Part shown: positions 26,497 to 34,616 of the stretch, in pieces
Numbering within the stretch: the stretch's first letter is position 1
Layout: each line of letters starts with the position of its first letter
DNA from: Anaerovibrio lipolyticus LB2005
GTDB taxonomy: Bacteria > Bacillota > Negativicutes > Selenomonadales > Selenomonadaceae
Assembly: GCF_000621545.1 (NCBI RefSeq)
Contig: NZ_JHYA01000002.1
Span: 225,176 to 289,175, forward strand
DNA: 64,000 nucleotides
Direction: 5' to 3'
Notes under the pieces: generated by a model
Seen by the model: the letters and a program-made list of their open reading frames with translations, nothing else
Told to the model about the DNA's origin: nothing
Database searches by the model: none
Position numbers and translations under genes: made by a program

Positions 26497-26904
26497 ATGG
26501 ACAGTGTATTGGTAAAGTTCCCAATGACCATTAAGGCTAAGCTGACTGAAAAGCTGAGAGAAAAGATGCTGGAGGAGTTCCGTACCGGCATCAATCAGGC
26601 CCAGCTTGAAATTCAGCAGATTAACATCCAGGAAAATCGTGCTGTTTCCGAGGTCGGTGAAGAAGACCAGGAGCAGTTGGCTATGATTCATCAGCATTTC
26701 GGTATTGAGCGTCAGAAGCGTGAGGATTTCATTGCTCAGACTGAGGCTCGTATCACTGATACTGAGAAGCTGGTTCTGGGTGCAGAAATCGTTCAGGGTA
26801 CTACTGAGCGTTTCGTTGAACTGAAAAAAGGCGACAATGTTCGTGACCAGTTTAATGTGGAGGTTGTTGTTGAAGATGACGTTATCATCGCCATCCGCAG
26901 CTGA
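26497..26904 (+). CDS. ylqD: YlqD-family protein
   Basis: A 135-residue protein of the YlqD family (function unknown), rich in charged residues, with a helical middle that could form a coiled coil (residues about 15-70) and a small beta-rich end. The ATG at 26497 has GGAGG at 26482-26486; an upstream in-frame start at 26458 has no support. The 3' end overlaps the start of rimM. Confidence 0.85.
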   Translation: MDSVLVKFPMTIKAKLTEKLREKMLEEFRTGINQAQLEIQQINIQENRAVSEVGEEDQEQLAMIHQHFGIERQKREDFIAQTEARITDTEKLVLGAEIVQGTTERFVELKKGDNVRDQFNVEVVVEDDVIIAIRS

Positions 26905-27394
26905 TAATCGAATTGTCATTGGTAAAGCAGGAGCTCCTCACGGTATTCGTGGCGAGCTCCGTGTTATTCCTTTGACAGATTTTCCAGAGCGGTTTGAAGA
27001 ATTAAAAGAGGTTTATGTAGGTGATGAGCTGCTGGATGTGGCTTCCGTAAAATACCACAAGCAGTTTGTTATCCTTAAATTTAAGCAGTATCCTTCCCGT
27101 GAGGAGGTAGCCAAGTTTACCGGTTCCTTGCTCTACGTGGATAAGAAGGACGCTATGCCTCTTGAAGAAGGGGAATATTACACCTTTGACATAATTGGCC
27201 TGGAGGTCTTTGACATGGATGGCGTATCCCAGGGCTTTGTTACTGATGTATTAAAGACTGGTGCCAACGATGTTTATGTGGCTTCCAAGAAGGGTGAGGC
27301 CAAGCAGCTGATGATTCCTGCCCTTAAAGCTGTGGTAAAGGAAATCAACATCAAAGAGGGCCGCATGTTTGTGGATATGCCGGAGGAAATCTGA
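26876..27394 (+). CDS. rimM: Ribosome maturation factor RimM
   Basis: A 172-residue 30S-maturation factor that binds S19. The N-terminal barrel starts [16 protein letters not shown] and a PRC-barrel forms the C-terminal half ([11 protein letters not shown]). The start is difficult: ATG 26876 has GGAGG at 26859-26863 and overlaps ylqD by 29 bases. An earlier ATG (26837) would overlap more and adds residues not expected in the family. Confidence 0.92.
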   Translation: MTLSSPSAADNRIVIGKAGAPHGIRGELRVIPLTDFPERFEELKEVYVGDELLDVASVKYHKQFVILKFKQYPSREEVAKFTGSLLYVDKKDAMPLEEGEYYTFDIIGLEVFDMDGVSQGFVTDVLKTGANDVYVASKKGEAKQLMIPALKAVVKEINIKEGRMFVDMPEEI

Positions 27395-28140
27395 TGCGAA
27401 TAGATATTCTTTCCCTTTTTCCTGCCATGTTTGATGGTCCCTTTGGGGACAGCATTACAAGACGGGCAGTGGAGAATGGTATTCTTGACATAAAGATTAC
27501 CAACCCCAGGGATTTTGCAGAAGGCAAGCATCAGCAGATGGATGATTCTCCCTTTGGCGGCGGCAGTGGTATGGTTATAAAGCCGGAGCCTATGTTTAAA
27601 GCAGTCCGCCATGTGAAGGAAACAACGGATTATGCCAATCGGCGGGTGCTTTTAATGAGTCCCGAGGGTACTGTATTTAATCAGGCCAAGGCCAGAGAGT
27701 TGGCCCAGTATGATCAGCTGATTTTTATTTGTGGTCATTATGAGGGCTTTGATGCCCGTATAAGTGAGAATCTGGCTGATGAAATCATTTCCATAGGGGA
27801 TTTTGTCCTTACCGGCGGTGAGCTGCCAGCAATGATTATTACAGATGCGGTGTCCCGTATGCTGCCCGGAGTATTGGGCTCTGAGGAATCTGCACCAACG
27901 GATTCTTTCTATAATGGCCTGTTGGAGCATCCCCAGTATACCCGTCCACGGGAATTTGAAGGTATGGTGGTGCCAGATGTGTTATTGTCCGGTGACCATG
28001 CCAAGATTGCCAAGTGGCGCCGTGAAAAATCCTTGGAGATTACCCTGCGCAATCGTCCAGATTTGCTGGAAACAGCAGAGCTGACCAAGGACGATATTAA
28101 ATATCTTAATCAATTAAAAGAGCAGAATATACAGAAATAG
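27394..28140 (+). CDS. trmD: tRNA (guanine37-N1)-methyltransferase TrmD
   Basis: A 248-residue SPOUT methyltransferase that makes m1G37. The knot region reads Y-E-G-F-D-A-R-I and [14 protein letters not shown] (residues about 115-145). It overlaps rimM by one base (TGATG). rplS, the usual next gene, is absent here and a terminator follows. Confidence 0.96.
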   Translation: MRIDILSLFPAMFDGPFGDSITRRAVENGILDIKITNPRDFAEGKHQQMDDSPFGGGSGMVIKPEPMFKAVRHVKETTDYANRRVLLMSPEGTVFNQAKARELAQYDQLIFICGHYEGFDARISENLADEIISIGDFVLTGGELPAMIITDAVSRMLPGVLGSEESAPTDSFYNGLLEHPQYTRPREFEGMVVPDVLLSGDHAKIAKWRREKSLEITLRNRPDLLETAELTKDDIKYLNQLKEQNIQK

Positions 28141-28177
28141 CAGTTATCGCTTTATGCGGCTAACTGCTATTTTTTGT
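28137..28177 (+). terminator. Terminator after trmD
   Basis: AGCAGTTA(T)CGC pairs with GCGGCTAACTGCT, followed by ATTTTTTG. Confidence 0.85.
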
Positions 28178-28236
28178 TTTGTTTAAAAAGATGTGACAAA
28201 AACAGCAATTTCCTTGAAAATGATAGCTCTTTTCAC

Positions 28237-28265
28237 TTGACAAACAAAATGAGAAAGGGTATCAT
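28237..28265 (+). promoter_or_regulatory. feo operon promoter with Fur-like box
   Basis: TTGACA at 28237-28242, 17-base spacer, TATCAT at 28260-28265. The -10 box overlaps TGAGAAAGGGTATCA (28250-28264), a 7-1-7 dyad resembling a Fur box (10 of 14 arm positions fit TGATAAT/ATTATCA). A second similar site, TGAAAGTAATTATCG, lies about 15 bases downstream. Confidence 0.6.
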
Positions 28266-28363
28266 TGTCTATGCTAATGAAAGTAATTATCGTTTTAATA
28301 ATTTTATAACGTGGAAGTTGTAAAGCCCTAAAACGATGAATAGAGTTGTAGGGAGGTATGAAA

Positions 28364-28588
28364 ATGACTCTTAAAGAGTGCAAAACTGGCATGTCCGTGA
28401 GAGTGGAGAACATTGGTGATTCATTATTAAAAGAGCGGCTCATGACTATGGGACTTATTCCAGGTACTACTGTGAAGGTACTTCGCTCGGCACCGTTGGG
28501 TGACCCAATGGCAATCGGTATTCGTTCTTATAACTTGGCAATGCGCCGTGAAGATGCAGACAAGATTGAAGTTACGCAGGTGGGATGA
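28364..28588 (+). CDS. feoA: FeoA domain protein
   Basis: A 74-residue SH3-like cytosolic partner of FeoB in ferrous iron uptake. It has M-G-L-I-P-G-T-T-V-K-V (residues about 28-38) and D-P-M-A-I-G-I-R, the family hallmarks. ATG 28364 is chosen because GGGAGG at 28351-28356 lies 7 bases before it; an ATG at 28358 is too close. It is just upstream of feoB. Confidence 0.93.
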   Translation: MTLKECKTGMSVRVENIGDSLLKERLMTMGLIPGTTVKVLRSAPLGDPMAIGIRSYNLAMRREDADKIEVTQVG

Positions 28589-28590
28589 TA

Positions 28591-30513
28591 ATGGCAACAA
28601 TGGCAATGGATAATAACATCATAAGGGTAGCACTTACTGGTAATCCTAATACTGGTAAATCTACTATTTTTAATGAAATAACCGGGGCTAGACAGAAAAT
28701 TGGTAACTGGCCTGGTGTTACAGTAGACAAGAAGGAAGGTCATGTGACCTTCGAGGGCAAGCACATTCAAGTAATTGATTTGCCTGGTACATACAGTGTA
28801 AATGCAAGAAGTCCTGAGGAAAAAATCGTAATTGATTATTTGCAGGAAGCTCAGTTGGATTTGGTAGTGGATGTTATTGACTCCTCCAACTTGGAAAGAA
28901 ACCTGTTCTTGACTGTACAGCTATTGGAAAAGGGTATTCCACTTATGCTGGACTTGAATATGCAGGACGAGGCAAAGCGTCGTGGCATTAAGATTGATGT
29001 CAAGAAGCTGGAAAAGAAGCTGGGTTATCCGGTGTTACTTACCGTGGCACGGGATGGCAAGAGCATAAAGAATCTCCTTAATGTATTTACCTCCGTTTCC
29101 ATGGAAAGCTATGGTCCTAGTGAAGATCTTCAGGCCCATATTGCCAAGATTCAGGAAATCGAGAACAGCGGTCTTACTGGTATGGACCTTCAGGAGGCAA
29201 TCATCAAGCAGCGTTATGCGTTTATTGATGAGATACTGGCTGATGTGGCTGAGTTCTCCAGTGTGGGTTCCACCCTTACTGAGAAGCTGGATTCCGTTCT
29301 GGCCAATGGCGTTTTGGCATTGCCATTATTCTTGGCTATTCTCTATGCTGTTTTCCAGATTACCTTCGAGTGGATTGGTCAGCCGATTGCTGATGCTTTG
29401 GAGGAGGTTATTACCGGCGACTTTACCGAATGGGTAGCTGGTGCTCTGGAAGGGGCCGAGGTTGCCGATTGGATGCAGGCACTTATTCTTGATGGTATTA
29501 TTGGCGGAGTTGGTTCCGTTATTATTTTCGTTCCTCTTATTTTCATGCTGTTCTTCTGCTTGAGTTTCCTGGATGGTACTGGTTATATGGCCCGTGTTGC
29601 GTTCATCATGGATCCTATTATGCGTCGGGCTGGTCTCAGCGGTAAGAGCGTTATGCCTTTGATGATGGGCTTTGGCTGTGGTGTTCCTTCCATCATGGGC
29701 GCCCGTGCATTGGATAATGAAAAGGACCGTATTCTGTCCATTTTGGCAGCGCCTTTCCTGACCTGTGGAGCGAAGCTGCCTATCATGGCTCTTTTCGCTG
29801 CCATGTTCTTCCCAGATAATGCCGCTAATGTGGTATTTGCTATGTATATCGTGGGCGTAGTTATGGCAATTGTTTCTACTAAGCTGTTAACTGCGGCCAA
29901 ATATAAGGATGAAACAGCTACCTTCCTGTTGGAGTTACCTCCATACAGAATGCCAGATATGAAGACCGTTCTTCTGGAAACCTGGGATAAGGGTAAAGGT
30001 TATCTGGTAAAAGCTGGTACTATTATTTTTGTTGGTTGCGTACTCATTTGGTTCTTGGGTGCATTTAATATGGATGGTATGGTAGAGGAGCAGAGTGAGT
30101 CCTTCCTGGCTTCCATCGGTGCAGTTGTTGGTGCCCTCTTTACCTTCCATGGCTTTGGCAACTGGGAAGCTGGCGCAGCCGTTATTTCCGGTATTTTGGC
30201 CAAGGAATCCGTTGTTTCCACTATCGGTGTTCTTTATGGTCTCCCAGATATTTCTGCCGAGGCTGAGGATGCTGTAGAGACTGCTGAGGCCCTTAGTGCT
30301 ACTGGTATGGCAGCGGCCTTCACCAGCCTGTCTGCTTTGGCCTTTATGGTATTCTCCCAGATTTATACTCCATGTGTAACTGCATTGGGTACCATTAAGA
30401 AGGAAACCAACAGCTGGAAGATGATGTTCTTCGCCGCTGGTTATATGTTTGCTTTGGCATGGGTAGTTTCTCTGATAGTATACCAGGGAGGAAAGTTGTT
30501 GGGCTTTGAATAA
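28591..30513 (+). CDS. feoB: Ferrous iron transporter FeoB
   Basis: A 640-residue membrane protein that imports Fe2+. The N-terminal G domain has G-N-P-N-T-G-K-S-T (residues about 16-24), the D-L-P-G-T-Y-S switch and an N-M-Q-D-E specificity motif in place of N-x-x-D. The membrane part has the two Gate motifs (M-G-F-G-C-G-V-P-S-I-M and the later I-S-G-I-L-A-K-E-S-V-V-S-T). Start choice 28591 fits the AGGTGGG site; 28585 is possible. Likely iron-repressed through the Fur-like box upstream. Confidence 0.95.
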   Translation: MATMAMDNNIIRVALTGNPNTGKSTIFNEITGARQKIGNWPGVTVDKKEGHVTFEGKHIQVIDLPGTYSVNARSPEEKIVIDYLQEAQLDLVVDVIDSSNLERNLFLTVQLLEKGIPLMLDLNMQDEAKRRGIKIDVKKLEKKLGYPVLLTVARDGKSIKNLLNVFTSVSMESYGPSEDLQAHIAKIQEIENSGLTGMDLQEAIIKQRYAFIDEILADVAEFSSVGSTLTEKLDSVLANGVLALPLFLAILYAVFQITFEWIGQPIADALEEVITGDFTEWVAGALEGAEVADWMQALILDGIIGGVGSVIIFVPLIFMLFFCLSFLDGTGYMARVAFIMDPIMRRAGLSGKSVMPLMMGFGCGVPSIMGARALDNEKDRILSILAAPFLTCGAKLPIMALFAAMFFPDNAANVVFAMYIVGVVMAIVSTKLLTAAKYKDETATFLLELPPYRMPDMKTVLLETWDKGKGYLVKAGTIIFVGCVLIWFLGAFNMDGMVEEQSESFLASIGAVVGALFTFHGFGNWEAGAAVISGILAKESVVSTIGVLYGLPDISAEAEDAVETAEALSATGMAAAFTSLSALAFMVFSQIYTPCVTALGTIKKETNSWKMMFFAAGYMFALAWVVSLIVYQGGKLLGFE

Positions 30514-30527
30514 AGGAGGCTCCTAAT

Positions 30528-30677
30528 ATGGCAACTTACGTAATTGGTTTAATACTTTTGGTATTACTCGGTTTTGCCGGACGTCATGTGTGGAACAATT
30601 TCCGTTCCGGAAAGCATGATTGTTGCGGCTCAGATTGTGGCTGCGGTTGTGGCAGCAACTGTATCAGCAGAAAATGA
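30528..30677 (+). CDS. FeoB-associated Cys-rich membrane protein
   Basis: A 49-residue peptide directly after feoB with AAAGGAGG upstream. It has one transmembrane helix (residues about 4-18), a short basic stretch, and a cysteine cluster (C-C-G-S-D-C-G-C-G-C-G-S-N-C, residues 32-45). Small Cys-rich peptides of this type follow feoB in many Firmicutes and may replace FeoC. Function is not established; metal binding by the cysteines is plausible. Confidence 0.85.
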   Translation: MATYVIGLILLVLLGFAGRHVWNNFRSGKHDCCGSDCGCGCGSNCISRK

Positions 30678-30684
30678 ATAATTA

Positions 30685-30734
30685 AAACTGGAGAAATATT
30701 GTACTGATGTACAGATAGTTCTCCAGTTTTTTTT
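30685..30734 (+). terminator. Terminator of the feo operon
   Basis: AACTGGAGAA pairs with TTCTCCAGTT, followed by eight T. Confidence 0.88.
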
Positions 30735-30783
30735 ATTGACATGTATTGGAAAAAAATATAAAATGATTGCGTTGAAATGAATA

Positions 30784-30858
30784 GGTTTTTCGGTGCTGAC
30801 GGATCAGTGGAGTTCACCACATGTACCGAAAAACCATGATAAGCCGACCGTCTGGGCA
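30784..30858 (+). promoter_or_regulatory. ZTP (pfl motif) riboswitch
   Basis: The stem P1 is GGTTTTTCGGT (30784-30794) with ACCGAAAAACC (30825-30835). Inside it lie CTGACGGATCA and a hairpin GTGGAGTTCACCAC (30807-30820). The second conserved block GCCGACCGTCTGGGCA is at 30843-30858; its CCGNCTGGGC core is the ZTP-family pseudoknot hallmark. The terminator that follows begins inside this block, which is the usual mechanism: ZTP or ZMP binding protects it and allows transcription. Confidence 0.88.
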
Positions 30859-30886
30859 AGGATTTGTCCGGACGGTTTTTTGTTTT
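30848..30886 (+). terminator. Terminator of the ZTP riboswitch
   Basis: CCGTCTGG...CA pairs with TGTCCGGACGG, followed by TTTTTTGTTTT. It competes with the aptamer's 3' block. Confidence 0.85.
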
Positions 30887-30925
30887 CGGCAAATCCTTTT
30901 TGTGATGCAGAAAGGATTGATGTAC

Positions 30926-32137
30926 ATGCGAAATCGTTGGCTTATTGCCCTGGCTGCCATTGGGATTCACATATCCATCGGCAGTGTCTACGCTTGGAGT
31001 GTATTAACCAAGCCTATTATGGCCGAGATGGGAATTACCCTGAAGGAAACCACCTGGACCTTTTCACTGGCCATTCTCTTTCTTGGCCTGTCAGCCGGCT
31101 TTTTGGGCAGCTTTGTGGAAAAGCTGGGACCAAAGAAAAGCGGTCTTTTGGCTACTCTGTTTTTTGGTACGGGGATGCTGGGTACAGCCTTTGCTGTTGA
31201 AGCAGGCAGTCTTGCCATGCTGTATCTGTTTTATGGTATTATCGGTGGTATAGGCCTGGGGATTGGCTATATTACACCAGTATCCACATTGGTAAAGTAT
31301 TTCCCTAACCATCGGGGCTTTGCCACTGGCCTTGCCATTATGGGCTTTGGCTTTGCAGCTCTTGTGGCTGGTCCTGTTATGCAGTATCTCACAGGAGAAT
31401 TTGGCTTAAGAAACAACTTTCTGATATTGGGTGCAGTATATATTGTGATTATGAGTATGTCTTCCCTTTATTTAAAGGCACCAGTAACGAGCAGTGTTGC
31501 TGAGGCGGCAGAGCACACCCATCAGGGGGCTACAGCCAACGAGGCGGTAAAGACATGGCAGTTCTCCGCTCTTTGGTGGATTTTCTTCGTAAATATCACC
31601 TGCGGTATTGGCCTTCTTTCCGTGGCTTCCCCAATGGCCCAGGAGGTAGTGGGCATGGATGCGGCAGCAGCTGCTTCTATGGTAGGTATTATCGGCCTTT
31701 TAAATGGTGCGGGACGAATAATCTGGTCCACAGTTTCTGATTACATTGGCAGGGGTATGACATATATTATGTTTTTCCTTATTGAAATTGCCGCCTTCTA
31801 TCATTTGGCCAACACTGTGGATGCCATGGTATTCCAGCTTCTTATTCTGCTTATTATTAGCTGCTATGGTGGTGGCTTCTCCTGTATGCCAGCCTATCTT
31901 TCCGATTTGTTTGGTACAAGAGAGCTTAGCGCCATCCACGGCAGAATTCTCACCGCCTGGGGGCTGGCAGGTATTGCAGGCCCATCTATTATCGCGGTGT
32001 TTAGGGAAAACACCAGCGGCTATGATTATACGCTGTATTTCTTTGCCGGCTGCTTTGTGATTAACTTCCTTATTGCTCTTGTGCTGAAGACCTATGGCCG
32101 CCGCAAGAGAGTACATGCTCTTGTTGAATCTCACTGA
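30926..32137 (+). CDS. MFS transporter, OxlT-like (oxalate/formate antiporter family)
   Basis: A 403-residue, 12-helix transporter. The start M-R-N-R-W-L-I-A-L-A-A-I-G-I-H-I-S-I-G-S-V-Y-A-W-S-V and the P-I-M-A-E-M-G motif are typical of the OxlT group of MFS carboxylate transporters. The substrate is uncertain; family members move oxalate, formate or other small organic acids. ATG 30926 has AAAGGA at 30911-30916. It lies 40 bases downstream of the ZTP riboswitch terminator, implying expression when one-carbon folate is limiting. A shared terminator separates it from the convergent XRE gene. Confidence 0.85.
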   Translation: MRNRWLIALAAIGIHISIGSVYAWSVLTKPIMAEMGITLKETTWTFSLAILFLGLSAGFLGSFVEKLGPKKSGLLATLFFGTGMLGTAFAVEAGSLAMLYLFYGIIGGIGLGIGYITPVSTLVKYFPNHRGFATGLAIMGFGFAALVAGPVMQYLTGEFGLRNNFLILGAVYIVIMSMSSLYLKAPVTSSVAEAAEHTHQGATANEAVKTWQFSALWWIFFVNITCGIGLLSVASPMAQEVVGMDAAAAASMVGIIGLLNGAGRIIWSTVSDYIGRGMTYIMFFLIEIAAFYHLANTVDAMVFQLLILLIISCYGGGFSCMPAYLSDLFGTRELSAIHGRILTAWGLAGIAGPSIIAVFRENTSGYDYTLYFFAGCFVINFLIALVLKTYGRRKRVHALVESH

Positions 32138-32178
32138 TAAAAATAAGATCAATATTTAACATAATTATTGAAAGTAAT

Positions 32179-32228
32179 AATCACTGGTGTAGGGCTGATG
32201 ATCAGCTCTAAGCCAGTGATTTTTGTTT
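32179..32228 (+). terminator. Bidirectional terminator between the MFS and XRE genes
   Basis: AATCACTGG with CCAGTGATT and an inner AGCTGAT/ATCAGCT stem, followed by TTTGTTT on the plus strand. Confidence 0.82.
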
Positions 32229-32236
32229 GTGCTGTT

Positions 32237-32602
32237 TTATTTTTCTTCTATATATGGTTCCAGACATACGGAAACGATTCTTTGGATATGCTCTGGGGCT
32301 TTGTGGTAGGCATCAAGAAGCTTTTTGTCAGATTTATTATCAGGGTTCGGGTCCTCAGGGGCCGGGGAGATGATATCAATGGCCATTGGTTTTTGCTTTT
32401 GGGATTTTCCGGACATATAATCCATATCCACCTTGAAAAACTTGGCAAAAATATCCAAAACCTCAAGGGTAGGTTCCCGTTGTCCGCTTTCATACATGGA
32501 AATAGCGTTTTGGCTTATTTTGGATAACTCGGAAAATTCCTTTTGGGTCAAGTCCTTTGCCAGCCGCAATTCCTTTAATCTATGTGCAAAATCTGTACTC
32601 AT
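32237..32602 (-). CDS. XRE-family transcriptional regulator
   Basis: A 121-residue protein: helix-turn-helix at about residues 7-62 (L-T-Q-K-E-F-S-E-L-S-K-I-S-Q-N-A-I-S-M-Y-E-S-G) and a charged C-terminal tail with no recognised sensor domain. ATG at 32602 has AGGGGAT at suitable distance on the minus strand; the GTG at 32611 is too close to it. The gene is convergent with the OxlT-like transporter and divergent from the signalling operon. Target genes are unknown. Confidence 0.85.
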   Translation of the reverse strand: MSTDFAHRLKELRLAKDLTQKEFSELSKISQNAISMYESGQREPTLEVLDIFAKFFKVDMDYMSGKSQKQKPMAIDIISPAPEDPNPDNKSDKKLLDAYHKAPEHIQRIVSVCLEPYIEEK

Positions 32603-32700
32603 AATCGCCACATCCCCTAAATGTATATCTTGTTTTCTATTATACAGTAATTCTTACTAAAAAGACTACTATTCTGCCCTTTTCAATGGTATAAAACATT

Positions 32701-32728
32701 TTGACAAATAGCTTAAATAAGGTAATAT
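32701..32728 (+). promoter_or_regulatory. Promoter of the phosphorelay/HD-GYP operon
   Basis: TTGACA at 32701-32706, 16-base spacer, TAATAT at 32723-32728. The TTG of the -35 box would be an in-frame start codon, but it cannot be used if this is the promoter. Confidence 0.7.
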
Positions 32729-32775
32729 ATAAAGTAGGGGATTTATACGAAAATTCATTACATGATGGTGATAAT

Positions 32776-34224
32776 ATGGAACATGATGTAAGACAATTTG
32801 ATGGGGAAAATACCGGTGATACTGGTGAAATAATAAAGCAATTAACTTTTTTGAATACCCAGGAGGGCCTCCAGCAATGTATGGACGATGAGGACTTTTA
32901 TCTGGATATTGTCAGCACCTTTGTGGAGGATAATGTTCTGGAGGATATGCAGACCTGTTACTTGGGGAATGACTGGAGTGGATATAGGGTAAAGGTTCAT
33001 GCACTGAAAAGCTCCTCTGCTTATATTGGTGCTGAAGAGCTGCGGGCAAAAGCGAAGCGCATGGAGGATGCGGCCAAGCAGGAGGATGTTGAATATATCA
33101 ACATGAACCATCATCATCTGGTGGCTATGTATGAGGATTTACTGAGAAACATCACTGCGGTGTTGCCAAAGCGCATAAATTTGGAGGCCAGCTCCCAGAT
33201 AAAGCAGTTTACGATTTTTGTGGTGGATGACAGCCGCCTTAATCGTCAGGTGGTGGTTGAGGTTCTTTCAAATACATATAATATTGAGGAGGCAGCCTCC
33301 GGTCAGGAATTTTTTCAGCAGCTGGAGGAAGGGATTCTGCCTGATTTGGTGCTTTTGGATGTGCACATGCCCCGTGAAAATGGGCACGATATTATCGGAA
33401 AGCTGAAGGCAGATGAAAGGTATGTTCATATTCCCGTGGTGTTTATGACCCATGATAACGATTTGTCCACGGAGCTGCAGGGCTTTAAGGAAGGAGCAGT
33501 AGATTTTATAACCAAGCCTCTTAATCCGGCACTGCTGATGGCGAGAATAAACAGAATTTTGGATTTGTATTATTTGCAGTCAAAGCTCCAGGAGGAAATC
33601 CAGATCAGAACACAGGCCATTCTGGACAAAACCCAGCAAATGACCATTATGTTTGAGGAGATTATTCAGGCTCTGGCCAATACTATTGATGCCAAGGATA
33701 AATACACCAAGGGCCATTCTGACAGGGTTTCAAAATATAGCGTAATGATTGGAAAACAGCTTGGCTATACGGAGATGCAGCTGCTGCGTTTAAAATATGC
33801 GGCCCTCCTTCATGATATCGGCAAGATAGGTATTCCGGATGGGATTATCAATAAAACAGGTCCTTTGACGGATGAGGAATTTGAGATGGTAAAGACTCAT
33901 CCTGTTATTGGCGGCGATATATTAAAGACGATAACCTCAGTGAAGGATATTTATGATGGTGCCATGTATCACCATGAACATTATGATGGCAGTGGGTATC
34001 CGGAGGGATTGTACGGCAAGGGGATTCCAGAAATAGCCAGAATCATCAATGTGGCTGATTCCTATGATGCCATGACCTCACACCGTTCATACAGGGGGAT
34101 GCTTACACAGGAAAAGGTCAGAAGTGAGCTGGAAAAGGGACTTGGATCTCAATTTGACCCTATAATAGGCAGTATTATGCTGCAAATAATTGATGATGAC
34201 TTTGGATTTACGCTACATGAATAG
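32776..34224 (+). CDS. Hpt - response regulator - HD-GYP c-di-GMP phosphodiesterase
   Basis: A 482-residue cytosolic protein. An Hpt domain at the N-terminus has the phosphorylated histidine at about residue 75 (V-H-A-L-K-S-S-S). A receiver domain at about 165-285 has the D-D pair and the phosphoacceptor in L-L-D-V-H-M-P. The HD-GYP domain (about 315-475) has H-D-I-G-K, the H-H-E-H-Y-D-G-S-G-Y-P motif and R-I-I-N-V-A-D, all expected catalytic residues, so it should hydrolyse c-di-GMP. ATG 32776 is the first start after the promoter. It heads a four-gene signalling operon. Confidence 0.88.
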   Translation: MEHDVRQFDGENTGDTGEIIKQLTFLNTQEGLQQCMDDEDFYLDIVSTFVEDNVLEDMQTCYLGNDWSGYRVKVHALKSSSAYIGAEELRAKAKRMEDAAKQEDVEYINMNHHHLVAMYEDLLRNITAVLPKRINLEASSQIKQFTIFVVDDSRLNRQVVVEVLSNTYNIEEAASGQEFFQQLEEGILPDLVLLDVHMPRENGHDIIGKLKADERYVHIPVVFMTHDNDLSTELQGFKEGAVDFITKPLNPALLMARINRILDLYYLQSKLQEEIQIRTQAILDKTQQMTIMFEEIIQALANTIDAKDKYTKGHSDRVSKYSVMIGKQLGYTEMQLLRLKYAALLHDIGKIGIPDGIINKTGPLTDEEFEMVKTHPVIGGDILKTITSVKDIYDGAMYHHEHYDGSGYPEGLYGKGIPEIARIINVADSYDAMTSHRSYRGMLTQEKVRSELEKGLGSQFDPIIGSIMLQIIDDDFGFTLHE

Positions 34225-34239
34225 AAGGGAGATCTTTTC

Positions 34240-34605
34240 ATGAAGAAAATATTAGTTGTAGATGATAATGTGGTTAATCTAAAATTTGTGGACAAAATGC
34301 TCAAGTCAAACGAGGAATATAAGCCTGTGCTGGTTCCAAGTGGCAGCAAGGCGCTTCAGTTTTTGTCGAAAAATGTTCCAGATCTGATTTTGTTGGATAT
34401 TCTCATGCCAGAAATGGATGGTTATCAGGTGCTTGAGGAAATCAGAAAAATGCCGGGTGTGGCAGACGTTCCAGTGTTGTTTTTGACAGCTGAAGAGGAT
34501 GAGGGGCTGCAGGAGAGAATAAAGACAGTGGGAGCACAGGGCTTTTTGCTGAAGCCGTTTAAGCAGGATGCTTTGCTTAAACTGGTAGGTCAGTATTTGG
34601 CATAG
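34240..34605 (+). CDS. Single-domain response regulator (CheY/Spo0F-like)
   Basis: A 121-residue receiver without output domain. Acidic pair D-D at residues 8-9, phosphoacceptor aspartate in L-L-D-I-L-M-P-E-M-D-G (about 53) and the lysine in L-L-K-P-F. Placed between an Hpt-containing regulator and a hybrid kinase with its own Hpt, it probably acts as a phosphate shuttle or sink. Confidence 0.92.
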   Translation: MKKILVVDDNVVNLKFVDKMLKSNEEYKPVLVPSGSKALQFLSKNVPDLILLDILMPEMDGYQVLEEIRKMPGVADVPVLFLTAEEDEGLQERIKTVGAQGFLLKPFKQDALLKLVGQYLA

Positions 34606-34616
34606 GAGGTAACGTG

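Noticed and set aside
32168..32527. Plus-strand open frame of 119 codons
   Set aside because: It overlaps the terminator and the XRE gene in antisense.
32701..32775. TTG at 32701 as start of the Hpt-REC-HD-GYP gene
   Set aside because: The TTG belongs to a TTGACA-N16-TAATAT promoter, so translation cannot begin there.
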